Assembly: GCA_012932295.1 (NCBI GenBank)
Contig: JAAONU010000123.1
Location: 2,728,001 to 2,792,000 of the forward strand
Source: Cyclina sinensis
Lineage: Eukaryota; Mollusca; Bivalvia; Venerida; Veneridae
Length of the DNA: 64,000 nucleotides
Reading direction: 5' to 3'
Of the stretch, positions 34,001 to 49,000 are shown in pieces; within the stretch, counting starts at the first letter, position 1, and each line of letters begins with the position of its first letter. Both the position numbers and the translations under genes were made by a program. The notes below the pieces were generated by a model. That model made no database searches and had not been told where the DNA came from. It saw only the letters and a list, made by a program, of their open reading frames with translations.

Positions 34001-37000
34001 ATGAATTGTAATAAAAAAAACAGCTTAGATTAGTAAGAGGCAAAAAGGTTGACAGATTACTGGTAATATTTTGGTTCATTGATTGATCAGTGTTTTTATG
34101 CATGCCAAAAAAATTAAAAAAATTATTTGAACCAAGCAGTACAGTTGTCAGGTAGTATAGCAATTTGAGTGAAAGCGAAATAGGTCTATATGGTAATAAT
34201 TTTGTATCAGCTCGAAACTTCTTGCTTTTCACTCATTGGAACATTGTACTTTCGTGGAAATGCATTAGAAACTTGAAATTCTGAAAAGATTGATTGACAA
34301 TTCTACATGAAGATGAAAAATTTATGCCTATTCATCAAATTATGGATTTATTTGCAGAAAAGCCTGTCTGTGGGCATAAAATTTATCATCATAAAAGCTC
34401 TTTGAGAAAGTGTGATAATGCCTTTTCTGTCATGTGTTAAAAGCATAAATTTTCATTCTACCAGTTCACTAGAAAGCTTAACGTGTTTTGTTTAATTTGC
34501 TTTATATTAATTTATCAACTGCTTAAATTACCAGTGAAAAGAGAACCGTTTCATGTTGTGTTTCAGTCTAAAGATATAAAGAATGTCCGTTCCACATTTT
34601 GTGCATAATTATATTGTTGTTTGTCTTAATACCAGTAATGAATTTCAGAGGGAAAACATAAACTGTTCTCGCTGTGCGTTGGTGTGCTGTTTTCGAAGTT
34701 TTCCGTAAAATCAAATCATTATTGATGTATTTATTAAACTGGTTGCCAGTTGTATGTGGTGGTTTAATTATGTTAACTTAGACCTACACTTAAGGAAAGT
34801 TAGCCCTTACCCTGCTGAAGGTCATTGACTATGCCTTTGCGACCAGTGCAGACCAAGATCAGCCTGCTCATCTGTGCAGTCTGATCATGGTCTGCACTAT
34901 TCACCATTCAGTCAGTAAATTTTCAGTAAGCACCCCCAAAACAATTAATGGACCTGTCCAAATTGAAAGATGGACAAGTTCATTTTAGATATTAAGCATG
35001 ATAAGGGTTAAAAAAAGAACTTGTAGAGTGTATTAAGTCCTTTGTTTTGCTAGTTTGCTGATCGCCCTGCAATATTAAAGGGACATTCTGTAAAATTGCA
35101 GTTTACTGGCTCATTCTCTGTCAAATGAAAAATAACTGATAATATAAAGAATTTTTGATAGGCATGTCACCTTGGTGATGGATGATAATTGTGTTAATTA
35201 TCATTCACATGAAATGACTTGAAGGAAATAAACTATTCTAAATTTAAGGATTTGCTTCTTAATGTTTATTCATTAGTTTAAGCAAAGAAAAAATTTCCAT
35301 ATTATCTCTAAATTCTAATCTCTTTGTTTCAAGATCATAATTAATATCATATTGAAGACATAATACAGTCATTGGTCGCAAGAAAGGACAGACTCTTTAC
35401 ACAGGCACTACAAACTCCCCGAGGATTCTTTTATAACAAGACCAGACCATGACCCCAAAATATGTTGGCTATAAAATACATGCAGACGATGAATTCAAGT
35501 AACTCTAAAAATAGCAGGCGCTACATCTATTTCCTGTAAGAATTCATTGATTTTCATATATATATGGGTATGAAAATATTTTCTCTGAATTAAAGAAGAA
35601 AATATTGGCATCTTCTAAACAAATATTGGCTGATATGTGGTGAGACTGTTGATCTAAAGATGAAAATTTCAGTATGAAGGCCTTTAAATTTAGGGGCCAT
35701 TTTTAAAGGATTAGAGGAGCAGTGGTGGAGGGGTTCAAGCGTCTGACCCCTGATCCAGAGGTTGTTCGTTCAGATCCCACCTGTGGTTGAGATTCTTTAA
35801 ACATTAAAAGTGCATTATTAACAAAAAGATTCCACATTTTCAGCACAAGGACTGGCAAGATTGACAAGACAAAATACTTTTTCTTTCACCTGTGTATGAT
35901 ACAGTATAGTAGGTATCCCGACAGCCCTGTAAGAGATTTTGTTACAGCCTTTATGACACAAACAGATGATAACATTTTCTTCATACAAGTACTAGTAGAT
36001 CACCACCTTTGGTAAGCTGCTAATTAAAATTTTGCTGTCTGTGAATTCAGAATTTGAAACCGTGTTGAGGGTGCAAAACTATTGTAACTACAGTCGACTC
36101 CGCTTATAACGAACTCAATGGGACATTCAAATATCGTTCGTTATATCCGAAGTTCGCTAAAAGCGAAGTAGCAACAACTTTCGCGGACTTGTTTAGGTGG
36201 ACAAATTTGCCGTGAAAAAGCATACCTGTCACCGGCCACTTGTGCAATCGGTATTTTATGGCAGCGGTAATTTTATGCGGGGCAATTTATTGTACACTAT
36301 ATTATGCACATGCATTTGATTTATTGTAAACAAAAGTTAAGAACTCCAATTTTAGTGTCCAGAGAAATCGCCTTTCGTTTATTTCCAGTTTTTGATGGCG
36401 TTGCCATTTTTACACTGTAATTTTACAAAATCATTTAATACTAGCGAAGCAATTATTGCAATACAGGTAGTTTGTGAGAACATTTTACCAAAATCTTTAT
36501 TCCCTGAAGGCATAACTTACCTGTGCAATCACTTGATTAAATAATTATCGGATAGCGGTATTAATGTACTGATCATGAATCGAGCGCATCCCGATTTTCA
36601 ATTATGACAGTTCCTTTAAACCTAGGAAATTTACGTTTTTTTTTCTCCATTTGGGACTGAAAAAAAAGGTTCGCTATAGCCGAGGAAATTAACGTGTTTT
36701 TCTCCGTTTGGGACTTGAAAAATGGTTCGCTATAGCCGAAAATTCGTTATAAGCGAGTACGTAATAAGCGATGTGATTTAACATAATATAAAGAAGGAAT
36801 CGGCCTGAGATCTCAGAATTAGTTCGCTATAGCCGATAATTCGTTATAACCGAGTTCGTTATAAGTGGAGTCGACTGTACTTCTTATCCACATGTAACAA
36901 CATGTTATATAATTTAATTTATGTTTTTACATTGAACTCTTAGTAGTTTTTGGCGTCTAAAAGTTAGAACAAAAGAAATGTTTCTAGTGAAAAAAATGAC

Positions 37001-40000
37001 GTAAGGCAGATTGGCAAAAGATCTTTAAATTAGTAATGTCATTTTAAGATAGTAAATTGCTGTAAAGGACTATACTCTCAAAGTAAAATAAAGCAAAAAA
37101 ACAAGCATATATAGGTCAGAAAGAAATAATATACGGTTGGTAGCTGGTTATTGGAAAAAAAGGAAGTTTTTACTTTATCAGATAATTGCTGAAGAAATTA
37201 TCATCTGAAACAAATAGATAACCTGACAACAGCTTTGTTTCTGACTGGAATGGTTTTAAATTTGAAATTTTCAATTTTTATGATCTTCATCGTACTTTTT
37301 TTCACCCCTTATTAAAGTTATAAATCTAAAGCACAACCATACTGTTCAAGTTGTAATTGAGTTAGTTTGTGCTTTTTTTTCTGAGGCGGCATACAGTGGC
37401 AACAGCTCCAAAATTACTTTTGCATTTAATTGAGTCATGAAAGAATTCCTGTATAGTTTTATGACATGAATATTTGATTAGGCACATGAGATGAGTGGGT
37501 GATTATTGCCGAGTCAATCATTCTTGTTCTCTTTTGGACGTCAAGACATCCAGTCATCTCACTGCATTGTTTTTTTCCTTTCTGTGTTCAGTGTGGTTTG
37601 GCTCTAGGCAGGCAGTGAGATAAATGATTTTTTCGAAACTAATTTCACTTGTTCTGGGGTGTTGTACTAATAGAAAATAGTCTTGATTTAATATAACTGA
37701 TAGCCTTTGATTGATTTCTGTCACAGAATGGCCTTGTTGTACACTGAAAACAATGTCCATATAGAAGAGGCGTATCAAATAACAATGTCCTATTGACTGA
37801 AACTTGAAGTAGACATAATGCAATATCTCTGAAACTAGGGATATAAGATGTCAGGAAAATTGATCTGGTCTGTAACATTTCATTGGTCAGGCATCATGTA
37901 TCATAATCATATGATAACAGATATAATAAGGAAATGACTTGACACAGACAAAGTCCTTACAGAAACTGACAGTGATATACTGGTATATATAGAAGTTTAA
38001 TCAGACAGAATGATAAACTTCTGTCTACAGCTTAAGGATTTAGGTAGTTCTAGTCTCCATTTATTCTAGTCTCCATTTATTCTACGCATCTTGTCAATTT
38101 TTTTTAAGCTCATCTAAGCACAGAAAACTCAGAATATACTTCTGAGATCAGGCTTTGTCTGTTGCCTGTTTTCCATTCTCAGAATTTTAGTTTTTAGCTC
38201 ACCTTAGCAAGTGCTCAGGGTGAGCTTTTGTGATCACCCTGTATCTGGCATCCGTTGTCAACATTTTACTTTAAATGACATCTTCTCCTAAACCACAAGG
38301 CCAGTTTTAACCAAACTTGAAAGAAATGTTTCCTATATTGCCCTTTTCTAAAACTGCTCAAACTATTCTGCTCCATTGCACATAAGGGCTGCAAAAGCTA
38401 AAAATAGAACAGCATTTCCTCCTCAACGGCTAAGTGATTTTCCACCAAATTTCACAGAAATGTTCCATATATGGCCCTCTATTGAAATTGCTCAGATTAT
38501 TCCGCTTCATTGAACAAAATGGCTGCCTGAGCTAAAAAATAAGTTTTTATCAATATTTGGCTTCAAATGACATCTCCTCCTAAACCACAAGGCTATTTTT
38601 AACCAAACTTAATGATAGAAATGTTCCTTATATTGCCTTTTTCTAAAATTGCTCAAACTGTTCCACTCCATTGCACATAAAGGCTAAAAAAGCTTAAAAT
38701 AGAAAAAAAATCAAACACCTCCTCCTAAGCAGCAATTTGATTTTCCAACAAATTTCACAGAAATGTTCCTGACAGAGCCCTCTATTAAAATTGCTGAAAA
38801 GGTTCTGCTTCATTGAACAAAATGGCTGCCAGAGCTAAAAATAGATTTTTGTTGATATTTGACTTCAAACAAACTGCTAAGCCATTTTCTTTTCAACTTT
38901 AAAGAAATTTTCCAGATATTTTTGCCTTTTTCTAAAATTCCTCAGACCATCAGACCATTTCGCTTCGTTGGGGCTGTAAAAGCTAAAAATAGAAAAAAAA
39001 TCAAGCAACATCTTCATCTAAACAGCTTGGTGATTTTCCACCAAATTTCACAGAAATGTTCCTTATATAGCCATTATATAGCCCTTTATCACAATTGCTG
39101 AAAAGGTTCTGCTCCATTGAACAAAATGAGCTAAAAATAGATTTTCATCAATATTGGTGTTCAAATGACATCTCCTCACAAGCTGCTTTTTTCGAAATTG
39201 CCTCTGCCCCATGGGTTTTATTTGTATAAAATTTGAGATCTTTGAAAATCTTCCATAAAAAAAAATGTGATGCTGCATCTAATGTTTGCTAATTAGCAGC
39301 AGACCCTCAGCCAAAGTACTCAGGTAAGTGATCCAGGGCCATCATGGCCCTCTTGTTTCAACCCTCTAAAGTTCTCATTCAGCCTTCTTAAAACTTGCTT
39401 AGAATGTTTGTCTAGATGATCTTGTATGGGTTGAGTGGGTTAAAAAAACAACATATTGTTACCAGTCGAAAAAAAAAAGTCTTGAAAATGGTCTAGATTG
39501 AGGCAACATTTTATCCAGTCTTCACAAAACTCTAAGTATGTTGATCCTGATGATCTCTGGGATGAGTTCAAAACTTGGTCACACTGTTCCAAAAACTAGG
39601 TCATCAGCACTCCATCCTTTGTCAGTGTAGAGGTTTCACATTTGACGCAGTTGTCAAGAAGGCCTGATCAGATTGTTTGTTTTGCTGACTTCTAAAATGA
39701 GATTTATGTGATTAATGTTTCTTTGACAACACTTTGGAGGTCACCTTTTTTTTATCTGTCTTAAGTAACTTGGTGGAAATGTTTTGACAATCTCCTGGAG
39801 GAGAGGTAAGCAGGGTCATGTGGGGTCAAAATCAAGGTCAACAGCTGAGATATGACAGTGAAAACCTTATGATCATTCTATAAGTCACATATTTGGCTTA
39901 TTTATCTTAAAAGTAGTCTTTCATGATTTTTTTGTAATTGGCAATGAATTCAAAAAGAACCTCATATACTCATTACAGTTGAAAATCATGTTAACACCAG

Positions 40001-43000
40001 ACAGGTTAAATTGAGGCCTTAGAGAAATTGAAACTGGGTCATGTGGGTTCAAGATTGAAAGTAAGATTTACAGAATGAAACACTAGGTTGTCTAACTAAT
40101 GAATCTGATCTCTTTAGGATTTATTATTCTCATACATTTTTAAAAAAAGGGCAGTGGTACTCAGGTGAGCAGTATAGGACTATTCAAAGTTATTTATGGG
40201 GTTATATTGATAATTATATAGATAAATTTCATATTATTATATCCCTGGATTTAATGAAAGCTTAATGTGGACAGAGTAAGATTATATTTTTTTCTTGACA
40301 TTTATGTTTATAAAGGGGTATAAGGGGATAAAAAGGAACAAGCATGAAAATTTACTAATATTTTGTCAAGGCAATTAATAGGATTTCAAGATAAAGTAAA
40401 TATATTTAGTCTTCAAAATTCAGAATGTTGCAACCATTTGAAAAATGCAGGTACACTTTTCTGAAATATATATTCTTTGACTTCAAAGGCAAAACCACAT
40501 GTTGCTTGTTGCTCCTCTGTTGGTCAGATACACATATACTAGTAGCTGCATACATTAGTTGTGCGATATTTCAGGCAGGTAGATTGTTCATAAAGCATGC
40601 AGTCATCAGTGAAATATTCCTTCTAGTTTATTGTTGTATGCTTTTGGTCAAACAACATTTATTACCACCAAAAGCAATTATTTTTTATAGTGAGTTAACT
40701 TAAAATCATCGTCGGAACCCACATTCACTCAATACGCTATGCTTCTTAATTGAATATAATGTAGTAGAAATGGAATATATACAGTGGGTTCCGACGATGA
40801 CTTAAAATGACTTGAATGCTTTTCTCTAGATATGCCTCTCTCTCGTTATTGTTGTGGTTTTAGTATCAGAATTAAATACCAAATGATTTCATAATTGACA
40901 GATTTCTGTTGATTAAAAGGCAATTACTGACACAAAAGTGGGCAGAGAAAAGTTTTGAGCAAATACGGTTGATATGAGTGCACTGTATAATGCTTTTTGT
41001 TTAATGCAATGTTAGATTAGTCCCACACTGAAATAAAAGAAGTTGCCTTAATTTAATATTGCAAGCCTTTATAAGGAAGAACTAGGGAGAAAACACACTC
41101 AAAACTAAAACAAAATATTTTTTCCTTCATTTTTGCATTCTGAAAATCTGATTTTTTCTCTAGTTTTTTACTTTGCAGTTTTATCTGTATGAGGTCACAG
41201 TTCATAATTTTAAACATTATGACAGACAAATAAAAGTTGCACAGTTATTGACTGTCTTATTTTTCATGCATTATTTGCTTGACTGTTTGTAGTCCTGTAG
41301 AAAGGAGTTTATATCAGCAGCAGTAAAAACTACAGGTCTGATCGAATGTTATGCAAAAATATAATTTAATTGTATTAATAAGAAAACAAAATTTTTGAAG
41401 TTTTGCATGTATGATTATAATATTATTGTCTTTCATAAACATTTCAGGAATTAGGAATTTAGGGAATGGGCTGATTTGAATTTTCAACAATTACATGTAT
41501 CAGGGATGTTACAGGAATAAAAGGGAGATAATTCTTATATGACAGATATGCAGAGAGTAGCCTCTCTAAAACTGGCCTTTATTAATCTGGTTGAATAATT
41601 TTCCTTGCAGTACACTCACTCACTACAAGGTCCATAATATGGTAATACCAATGTTTACAAAAAATAATTCCTTTCAGATAATCAGGTAGGACAAATAATA
41701 AATTCAAGTAGGACAACTCTTAACCAAATTTTCTAAAAGATGCAGCACTTTTTGAATTCCAAACTTTTGTTTAAGACATGTACAAATGCTATGTCCAAAA
41801 AATGTTAAGCACACAGTCTTGACTTTGTCATGTCATTCCCCACAGGAAAGGTTCAGATTTCTTGTTTCTGTTAAGACTTTAGGGATACAATACATGTATA
41901 AGTGAATTGTATTTTTGCAAGATTTTATGTTAATATGCTTGCTAGAGTAAAAGTACCTTATATGTGATGTACCATTTTATATTTAAAAGCTTACTTGATT
42001 CTATAAGTGAACAGTTGCTCTGATCAACTTGGTAACACTCGTAGAATAAAGCAGTGCAATTATAATGTCAGAAATGAAGTAAACGCTTTTTTTCATCATA
42101 CCAGGAACAAATAACTGTTTTGATTTCTTAATGAGCTACTTGAACAGACAACAGAAAAAATTTCCTTGATCAAATACAGGCCTGTGATTTTCACTGGTTT
42201 CAAATTTTCAAATGGCTTTGAATCTGTCTATTTTGAATTGATTTTCAGCAATCCTGCTTTCATTGACTTAATGGCTATTTATTTGCTCTTGGTTTCTTTT
42301 GTGTAATGAAAACAGATTACTTTTGCTTTTGAATTGGATTTATAACTTAGAGGAAATAAGTGTCTAAGTACACCCCAGTCTAATGGCAGTGATTTTAAGA
42401 GTACTGACAGGTCTATTAACAAAACAGTGGTATAAAGCAATTTATTTTGCAGTAATATGTTTTTGTGCCATTTACTGATAAAAGGAAAACATACTTAGAA
42501 TACTATATTTATTTGCGACTATTTTTTAAAACACATCAGAGACTAGTATTTTTATGTACATTTTTCAACAGTCCAGAGCACATTGCAATTGACATGAGCT
42601 TTTTATGGTCATCAATTTTTAACTTGAAACAAAATCTTTTCCTAAACCAGGAAGTAAGAGTTGATGAAATTTTGTGGGAATGTTCCTTGCATGAAGTTCT
42701 ATTTTAAAGTTGTTTTAAGAATTGCATTCCATTCAGAACTCTGGTTTCTGCAGCTACAAGAATTAAAAACTTCAAAAATCTTTTTGGCTGAAACCACCAT
42801 GCAGGGTTCTGAAATTCTGCATGGAGCATTGCCCAGTAGACCTCTACCAAGATTGACCCAGATTTGCAGACTGTAACATTTTTTCGCTCCAATTACCATT
42901 CGCTCAGAGTTTCTAAAAAAGACCTTTAATTGTAGACAGTTAAACTCTAAAAATCTCCTTGTCTTTCTTTAACTTTTATAACACTGAGACATCTGAAATT

Positions 43001-46000
43001 AAGTATTTAGTATCATCTTGTGAATCTCTACCAAGGTTGTTCAAATTATGCCTGTAAGATTATTTTTGCTCCAGTAGGGGGTCTGACATGTTAAACATAA
43101 AAATTTACAGGCATTTGCAAAGACTGAAAGATTTTTAAATCTGTTTTTTTTAGCTCACCTGAAGACAATGTCCTCAAGGTGAGCTTTTGTGATGGCCCAT
43201 TGTCCGTCGTCCATCGTCCGTGTGTCAACAATTTCTTTAAACAACTTCTCCTCCTAAACCACTCGGCCAAAGTTGTTGAAACTTCGCAGGGATGTTCCTT
43301 GCATGAAGCTTTACCAAAGTTGTTCAAAGAATTCAATTCCATCAAGAACTCTGGTTGCTATGGCAATTGAAAGCAAAAACTTTGAAAATCTTCTTGTCTG
43401 AGCCTTAAGATTTGGTATGTAGCATTGTCTAGTGAACCTCTACCAAGTTTGTTCAAATTATGCCCCTTGGGTCAAATTTGGCCCCACTCCGGGGTCATTG
43501 ATTTTTCACAGGTTTATATAGGGAAAAACTTTGAAAATCTTTTTGTCTGAAACAACAAGGCCCTGAGCCTTAAGATTTGGTGTGTAGCATTGTCTAGTGG
43601 ACCTCTACCAAGTTTGTTCAAATTATGCCCCTGGGGTCAAATTTGGCCCCGCCCCACGGTCAACTTATTTAACATAGTGAAACTTTAAAAATCTTCTTGT
43701 CTGAAACCACAAGGACCTGAGCCTTCAGATTTTGTATGTAGCATTGTCTTGTGGACCTGTACCAAGTTTGTTCAAATTATACACCTGGGGTCAAATTTGG
43801 CCCTGCCCTGGGGGTCAATGGATTTTACATAGGCTTATATAGTGAAACTTTAAAAATCTTCTTGTCTGAAACCACAAGGCCCTGAGCCTTAAGATTTGGT
43901 ATGTAGCATTGTCGTATGGACCTCTACCAAGTTTGTTCAAATTATGTCTCTGTGGTCAAATTTGGCCCCGCCCCAGGGGTCGATTGATTTTACATAGGGA
44001 AAACTTTGAAAATTTTCTTGTCTGAAACCGCAAGGCCTTGATCCTTAAGATTTGGTATGTAGCAAGGTCTAGTAAACCTCAACCATGTAAGTTTGAATTA
44101 TACTTCTGGGGTCAAATTTGGCCCCACCTCGGGGTCAACCTATTTTTACATAAGTTCATATGGGGTAAGCTTTGAAAAATCTTCTGGTATGAAACTACAA
44201 GGCCCTGAGCCTTACAATTTGGTATGTAGCAATGTCTGGAGGATGTCTCTCAAGTACTGTAAATGCTCGAATATTGTATGCTAGCGTGTATTAAATGCAC
44301 CCTTTGTCTTGCCTCAAAATCTGGGGAAAAAAGCTTGCATTGGAATATAATACGCACACATATTTCATCTGGAAATAGAGTTACCATTTGTCCACGTTTT
44401 GCAGTTTTGTCAGGAAGTGGCCATTGTCAGTGCACGTAACAATTACATCACGTGAATATCGCTACGGTTGCATTTAACTATTTATTTCATTAAGGACAAT
44501 TAGCCCTAGAAACTATTTCTTTCGGAAATATCGAATAAAAATGGCATTATCTCAAAGTGTCAACACCTTCTCAATACCTTTTGGATGTGTAAACAAACAT
44601 CTCATAATTATGGCGACATCAAACGACACTTACTTTTATGTTTGTTTAACAATATACGGACGACTCCCTTTATCCAATTAATTGGTCGATAATTGTATAA
44701 GTGCGAATATTGACGGGCATAATACCGGTAAGCATATGATTGAACCTTTAGCAGTTATACATTTAGAGCATACCTGCCATACGTCCCGGATCATCTGGGA
44801 TTGTCCCGGAAATTGAGGGCCCGTCCCGGAGTCCCGGAAAGACATCCAATGTCCCGGAAAACATGAAAAACGTGCATACCTTTGATCAGGCCAGTCAAAT
44901 TTTTGACACGCCGCTAATTCTTTAATTATTCGTTATGATAATATGTTCCGATTCGGTGAATACACCGTGTGTCATTGATAACCAATCAACAAATGATCGC
45001 TATCGGCTATCGATTTATTGACTTGCGGTGCATTAATTAATTTGTAAAATATCTCCCCCTTTCAAAGACTGTCGCCGCGGTAATTGGTGTTAATAGAGAT
45101 GCTACTTAAAATTAAATTTAATGCAAATGCGCATAAAACTTTTGGTGAATATTGTAATGTTCGATCAAATTGCGCCGATACTTGTAATACGAAGCATAGA
45201 CGATGCTGTCATCAAACGCTCGTGATTCAACTTGAATTCAAGTTTATGATGTTAATTTATTAATGGTACACAGTTATTATTTTATGATTACTGCTAAACA
45301 ATCAAGAACGAGTGACAAAAATTTCTACTCGTCCTGCATCACCATCACCAGTCCTGGTGACCTAGGAGAAAAACGATGAACGGTACTGTGCGGTTTACTG
45401 AATTAAAAAAGGCGCAGTGCTCCCCTTACTCACGCTTCCGGTTTCGTTTTGACAGCGTATTACATGGAGAATTTACTGTCAGTAAACTGTGACTTTATGA
45501 TATACACATTCATCGGAATATTTCTTGTGGGTTTTGCACTCGTTCTGCGGGATGATCGAGCAGAAAATTATACTCGTCCTCCTACCTTCTCCACTCATAA
45601 ATACGAGTGAACGTTTTTTTTGAAGTGGTTGAGAGGGGTGGGGGAATAATCGTCGGGTGAGCTTGAAACATTTCTGTAAGCCTGTCAATTACTATGCTCT
45701 TACAACTAAAATTAAACCTATGAAACTGATGGTACTGATGTGTATTTGAAAGACGTGCACAGCTTTTCCCGCCAAAAACGGAATGACGTCCAATTTTGTG
45801 TGCTGCCAACGGTAGGGCATTGAAAGTATATGAATAGTTGTATGTCCCGGAAAATCGGCTCAAATCCCGGAAATTCGATATCAAAATCCCGGAAATGGCC
45901 AGAAAAATTATGGCAGGTATGATTTAGAGAAACAAAAAAACCAAAAACAAAAACGGCATTATAGCTGCTTTTACGATACCGCACTTTCAGGACTGATGAC

Positions 46001-49000
46001 ATTGGTTTTCTCCCCTTTAAAAAGAAGGTGCACCACAAAAGAAAACATGATCATTTGGACAGAAATTATTGACTTTTGGCCAGTATTTTACGGGTTTTCA
46101 AGCTGGAAAAAATTGTCTGACGGCCCACGCTCGTGTATATGAATACGCACCCCTTTGTGGATACTGAAAATTCTTGAAAAAAGGTGCGTATTATATTTGA
46201 ACGTTTACGGTATGTTAGAAAAACTTTCCTGGAGTCACTATTGGCCCCTCCCGAGGGTCACAAGTTTTAAATAGCAGTATAGAAGAAAATCTTTAAAAAA
46301 TCTTCATGTCTGCAACCACAAAGCCCAGAATTTTAAAATTTGGCATGAAGCAAGCTTTATCAAGCTTTTTCGAATAATTAGATTAGGTTAAAGGTCACCG
46401 AGGCTAAAAATAGGTTTAAATACTGTACCTCATACAGCTTTCATTTAAATACCAATATCTTTGATATTCGGTATTATAGGATCTTTGCATGGACCTCTAC
46501 CCATGGGTAGGGTTTAAGGTCACTGGGTCAAGGTCAAGGTTACCATAGCTTATGATAGATATTTCTACTTTCTGTCATAGAGCCTTTGTTTATTGACTGA
46601 TATTTTACATATTTACATATTTATTTTTAAATTGTTTACATATTTTCAATTAAAACATGAAATACTGCTTAACTGCAAAACTACAGCCAAAATACTCAGG
46701 TGAGCGATCAAGGGCCATCATGGCCCTCTTGTTTACAAATAAAATAGCCTTTGATATTTGACTTTCAGAATCTTTTAATCTTTTCTTTTTTTATAATTTT
46801 GTTTATCAATCAATTACACAGCACTTTTCTTTCTTAGCAACTTGAGTCACAGAGTGCTTTAGGGCCATCATGGCTTTTGTTTAGGTTAGGAGCAAAATGT
46901 CCCCCATGCTGAGACCTAATCCAGTGTTTCTCTTACATGCTGATGATAATGTTTAAGCACTCTGGGTACATTTGTCCACTTTTAAAGGACGTATTTGAAA
47001 TACATACCAACATGTATATATTATTTAACACCTATGAAATTATCAAGAAGAGTTTGAAAATTACTCTATACTGCTACCAGCTTTCATGATTGTTTTTTAG
47101 TGATAATATAATGATATATGTATGTTGAATTATCAGCTTATAAATATCATTTAAGTCTTAATTGGGTTTGAAAATGTTGTTGTATATTTGCCTTGAATAT
47201 AAAAATGACAGGTAATTTACTGTATTTGGTAATTTGATAAGCCTTGAATAGGCTGAAGCATTGAACTTCTAAACTTTAATCGGTGTTAAAGATTTAATTT
47301 AGTCATTTCAGATTTTGGTTTTTATTGCACTAAAAACATAATTATCTGGGACTTCAGTGACAATGTTTTTATTTTGCATTTATTGAATGACTTCTATAGG
47401 GTGCAGTTTTTATTTTTAAAATAACCAATTAGCTAGCTGCTCCAGTGTGCAGGATAATTGGAAAAAAAAACACAGTCTAAAAGGAAAAAAACACGGTGTA
47501 CAATGTACCTTAGCAATTATAGCACTCCTGAACAAATAATACATCAATACATCAGAAATATTCTCTGTCATAAGGAGAGTGTTAAAGTTTTTTTTTGTAT
47601 CATCAATAATATAGACTGATTGTTGTCTATTATGTCCACAATTTTGTGCAGACTTATAGACTGACAATGGTTTATACTGTCCATGTATCTAGTCAGTCTT
47701 ACCATGCATGGCCTTTACTTTTCACACTTTTGTGTAGACTGACCATGAAGTCTGCTAATGGTGTATAATGCCTAAACATCCATGAAGTCTGGTATATTAA
47801 TTGTGGTCTATGATGTTAACACATTCATGAAGTCTGACAGACTCACAGCATGGTTTATATTGTCCACATCCATGAAATCTGTTAGGCTGATCATGGTTAG
47901 TATTGTCCAAACATCTATGCAGTGTGAAAGACTGATCATCGTCTGCAATGTCCACAGATCCATGCAGTTTGACCTTGATCTGTTCTGTCTACACATATAT
48001 GCAATCTGATAGACTGATAATGGTCTGCAATGTCCATACATCCATGCAGTCTGACTTTGATTTATACTTTCCACACATATATAGAATCTGATAGACTGAT
48101 AATGGTCTTAAATGTTCATACATCCATGCAATCGGACCTTGATCTATACTTTCCACACATATATGCAATCTGATAGACTGATAATGGTCTTTAATGTCCA
48201 TACATCCATGCAATCTGACCTTGATCTATACTTTCCACACATATATGCAATCTGATAGACTGATAATGGTCTTAAATGTTCATACATCCATGCAGTCTGA
48301 TAGATTAACCATCTTTGTATAAACAGTCCTTTTCTTTAGTCATTCTTTATGAAGAATACATTTGTTTATATTTAGATCCTTTTCACATCTTAGTAACTTC
48401 ACATAGCATCAGTTTTCAGTTTTCGACAAAAAATTTATTTATATGGGTGTTGTTGAGTTTAATTTATCTTGAACTGATGCACACAAAGTTGGAAGCCAGT
48501 TGTAATATTTCTATTTTAAGGCTTAGAACATGTTTCATTGCCTGTATCAGATATTTTTTGTGCAAAACCTGATTCATACACAAAACACATAGTTAATATT
48601 TAAACTGATAGTTGTTTCATCAAGGCGTACCAGTTATTTTCATAAAGATTTTATTATCCTGTGTCAAAAAACATTTTTAGAAGACATTGTTTTGGTGTTG
48701 TCTGGTTATCCATCTTTTTGTCCGTCTGTTGCCCATGGAGCCAAACCTCGGAAATGGTTGTCTGGGTTTAATTGAAAATTGAATATTGTATTAAGTAATG
48801 GGCTTATATGATGCACATAAAATTTCTTTTCAATCTAGCAACTAATATATTAGATTACGACTCTTTGTTACTTAAAAAAAAGAAAAATTAATGTTGCTTT
48901 CTGGAGCCAATTTTTAACTGGAAAGTGGTTAGCAGGATTGAATGGAAACTGTGTTGGATTAAATATACAATAATGGTTAAATAATGCTTGCAAAATACTG

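Larger units (their letters stand above)
43152..46734 (+). mobile_element. AGCTCACC-family element, copy E (interrupted)
   Basis: Starts AGCTCACCTGAAGACAATG and ends ACTCAGGTGAGCGATCAAGG, the AGGGCCATCATGGCCCT palindrome and CTTGTTT. Six or so 165-bp units marked CTTGTCTGAAACCACAAGG occupy 43390-44250. Then comes the 44257-46210 insertion, after which the element resumes. Total own length is about 1.6 kb. Confidence 0.75.

Noticed and set aside
38859..39101. 80-codon frame
   Set aside because: Internal tandem unit of AGCTCACC-family copy D.
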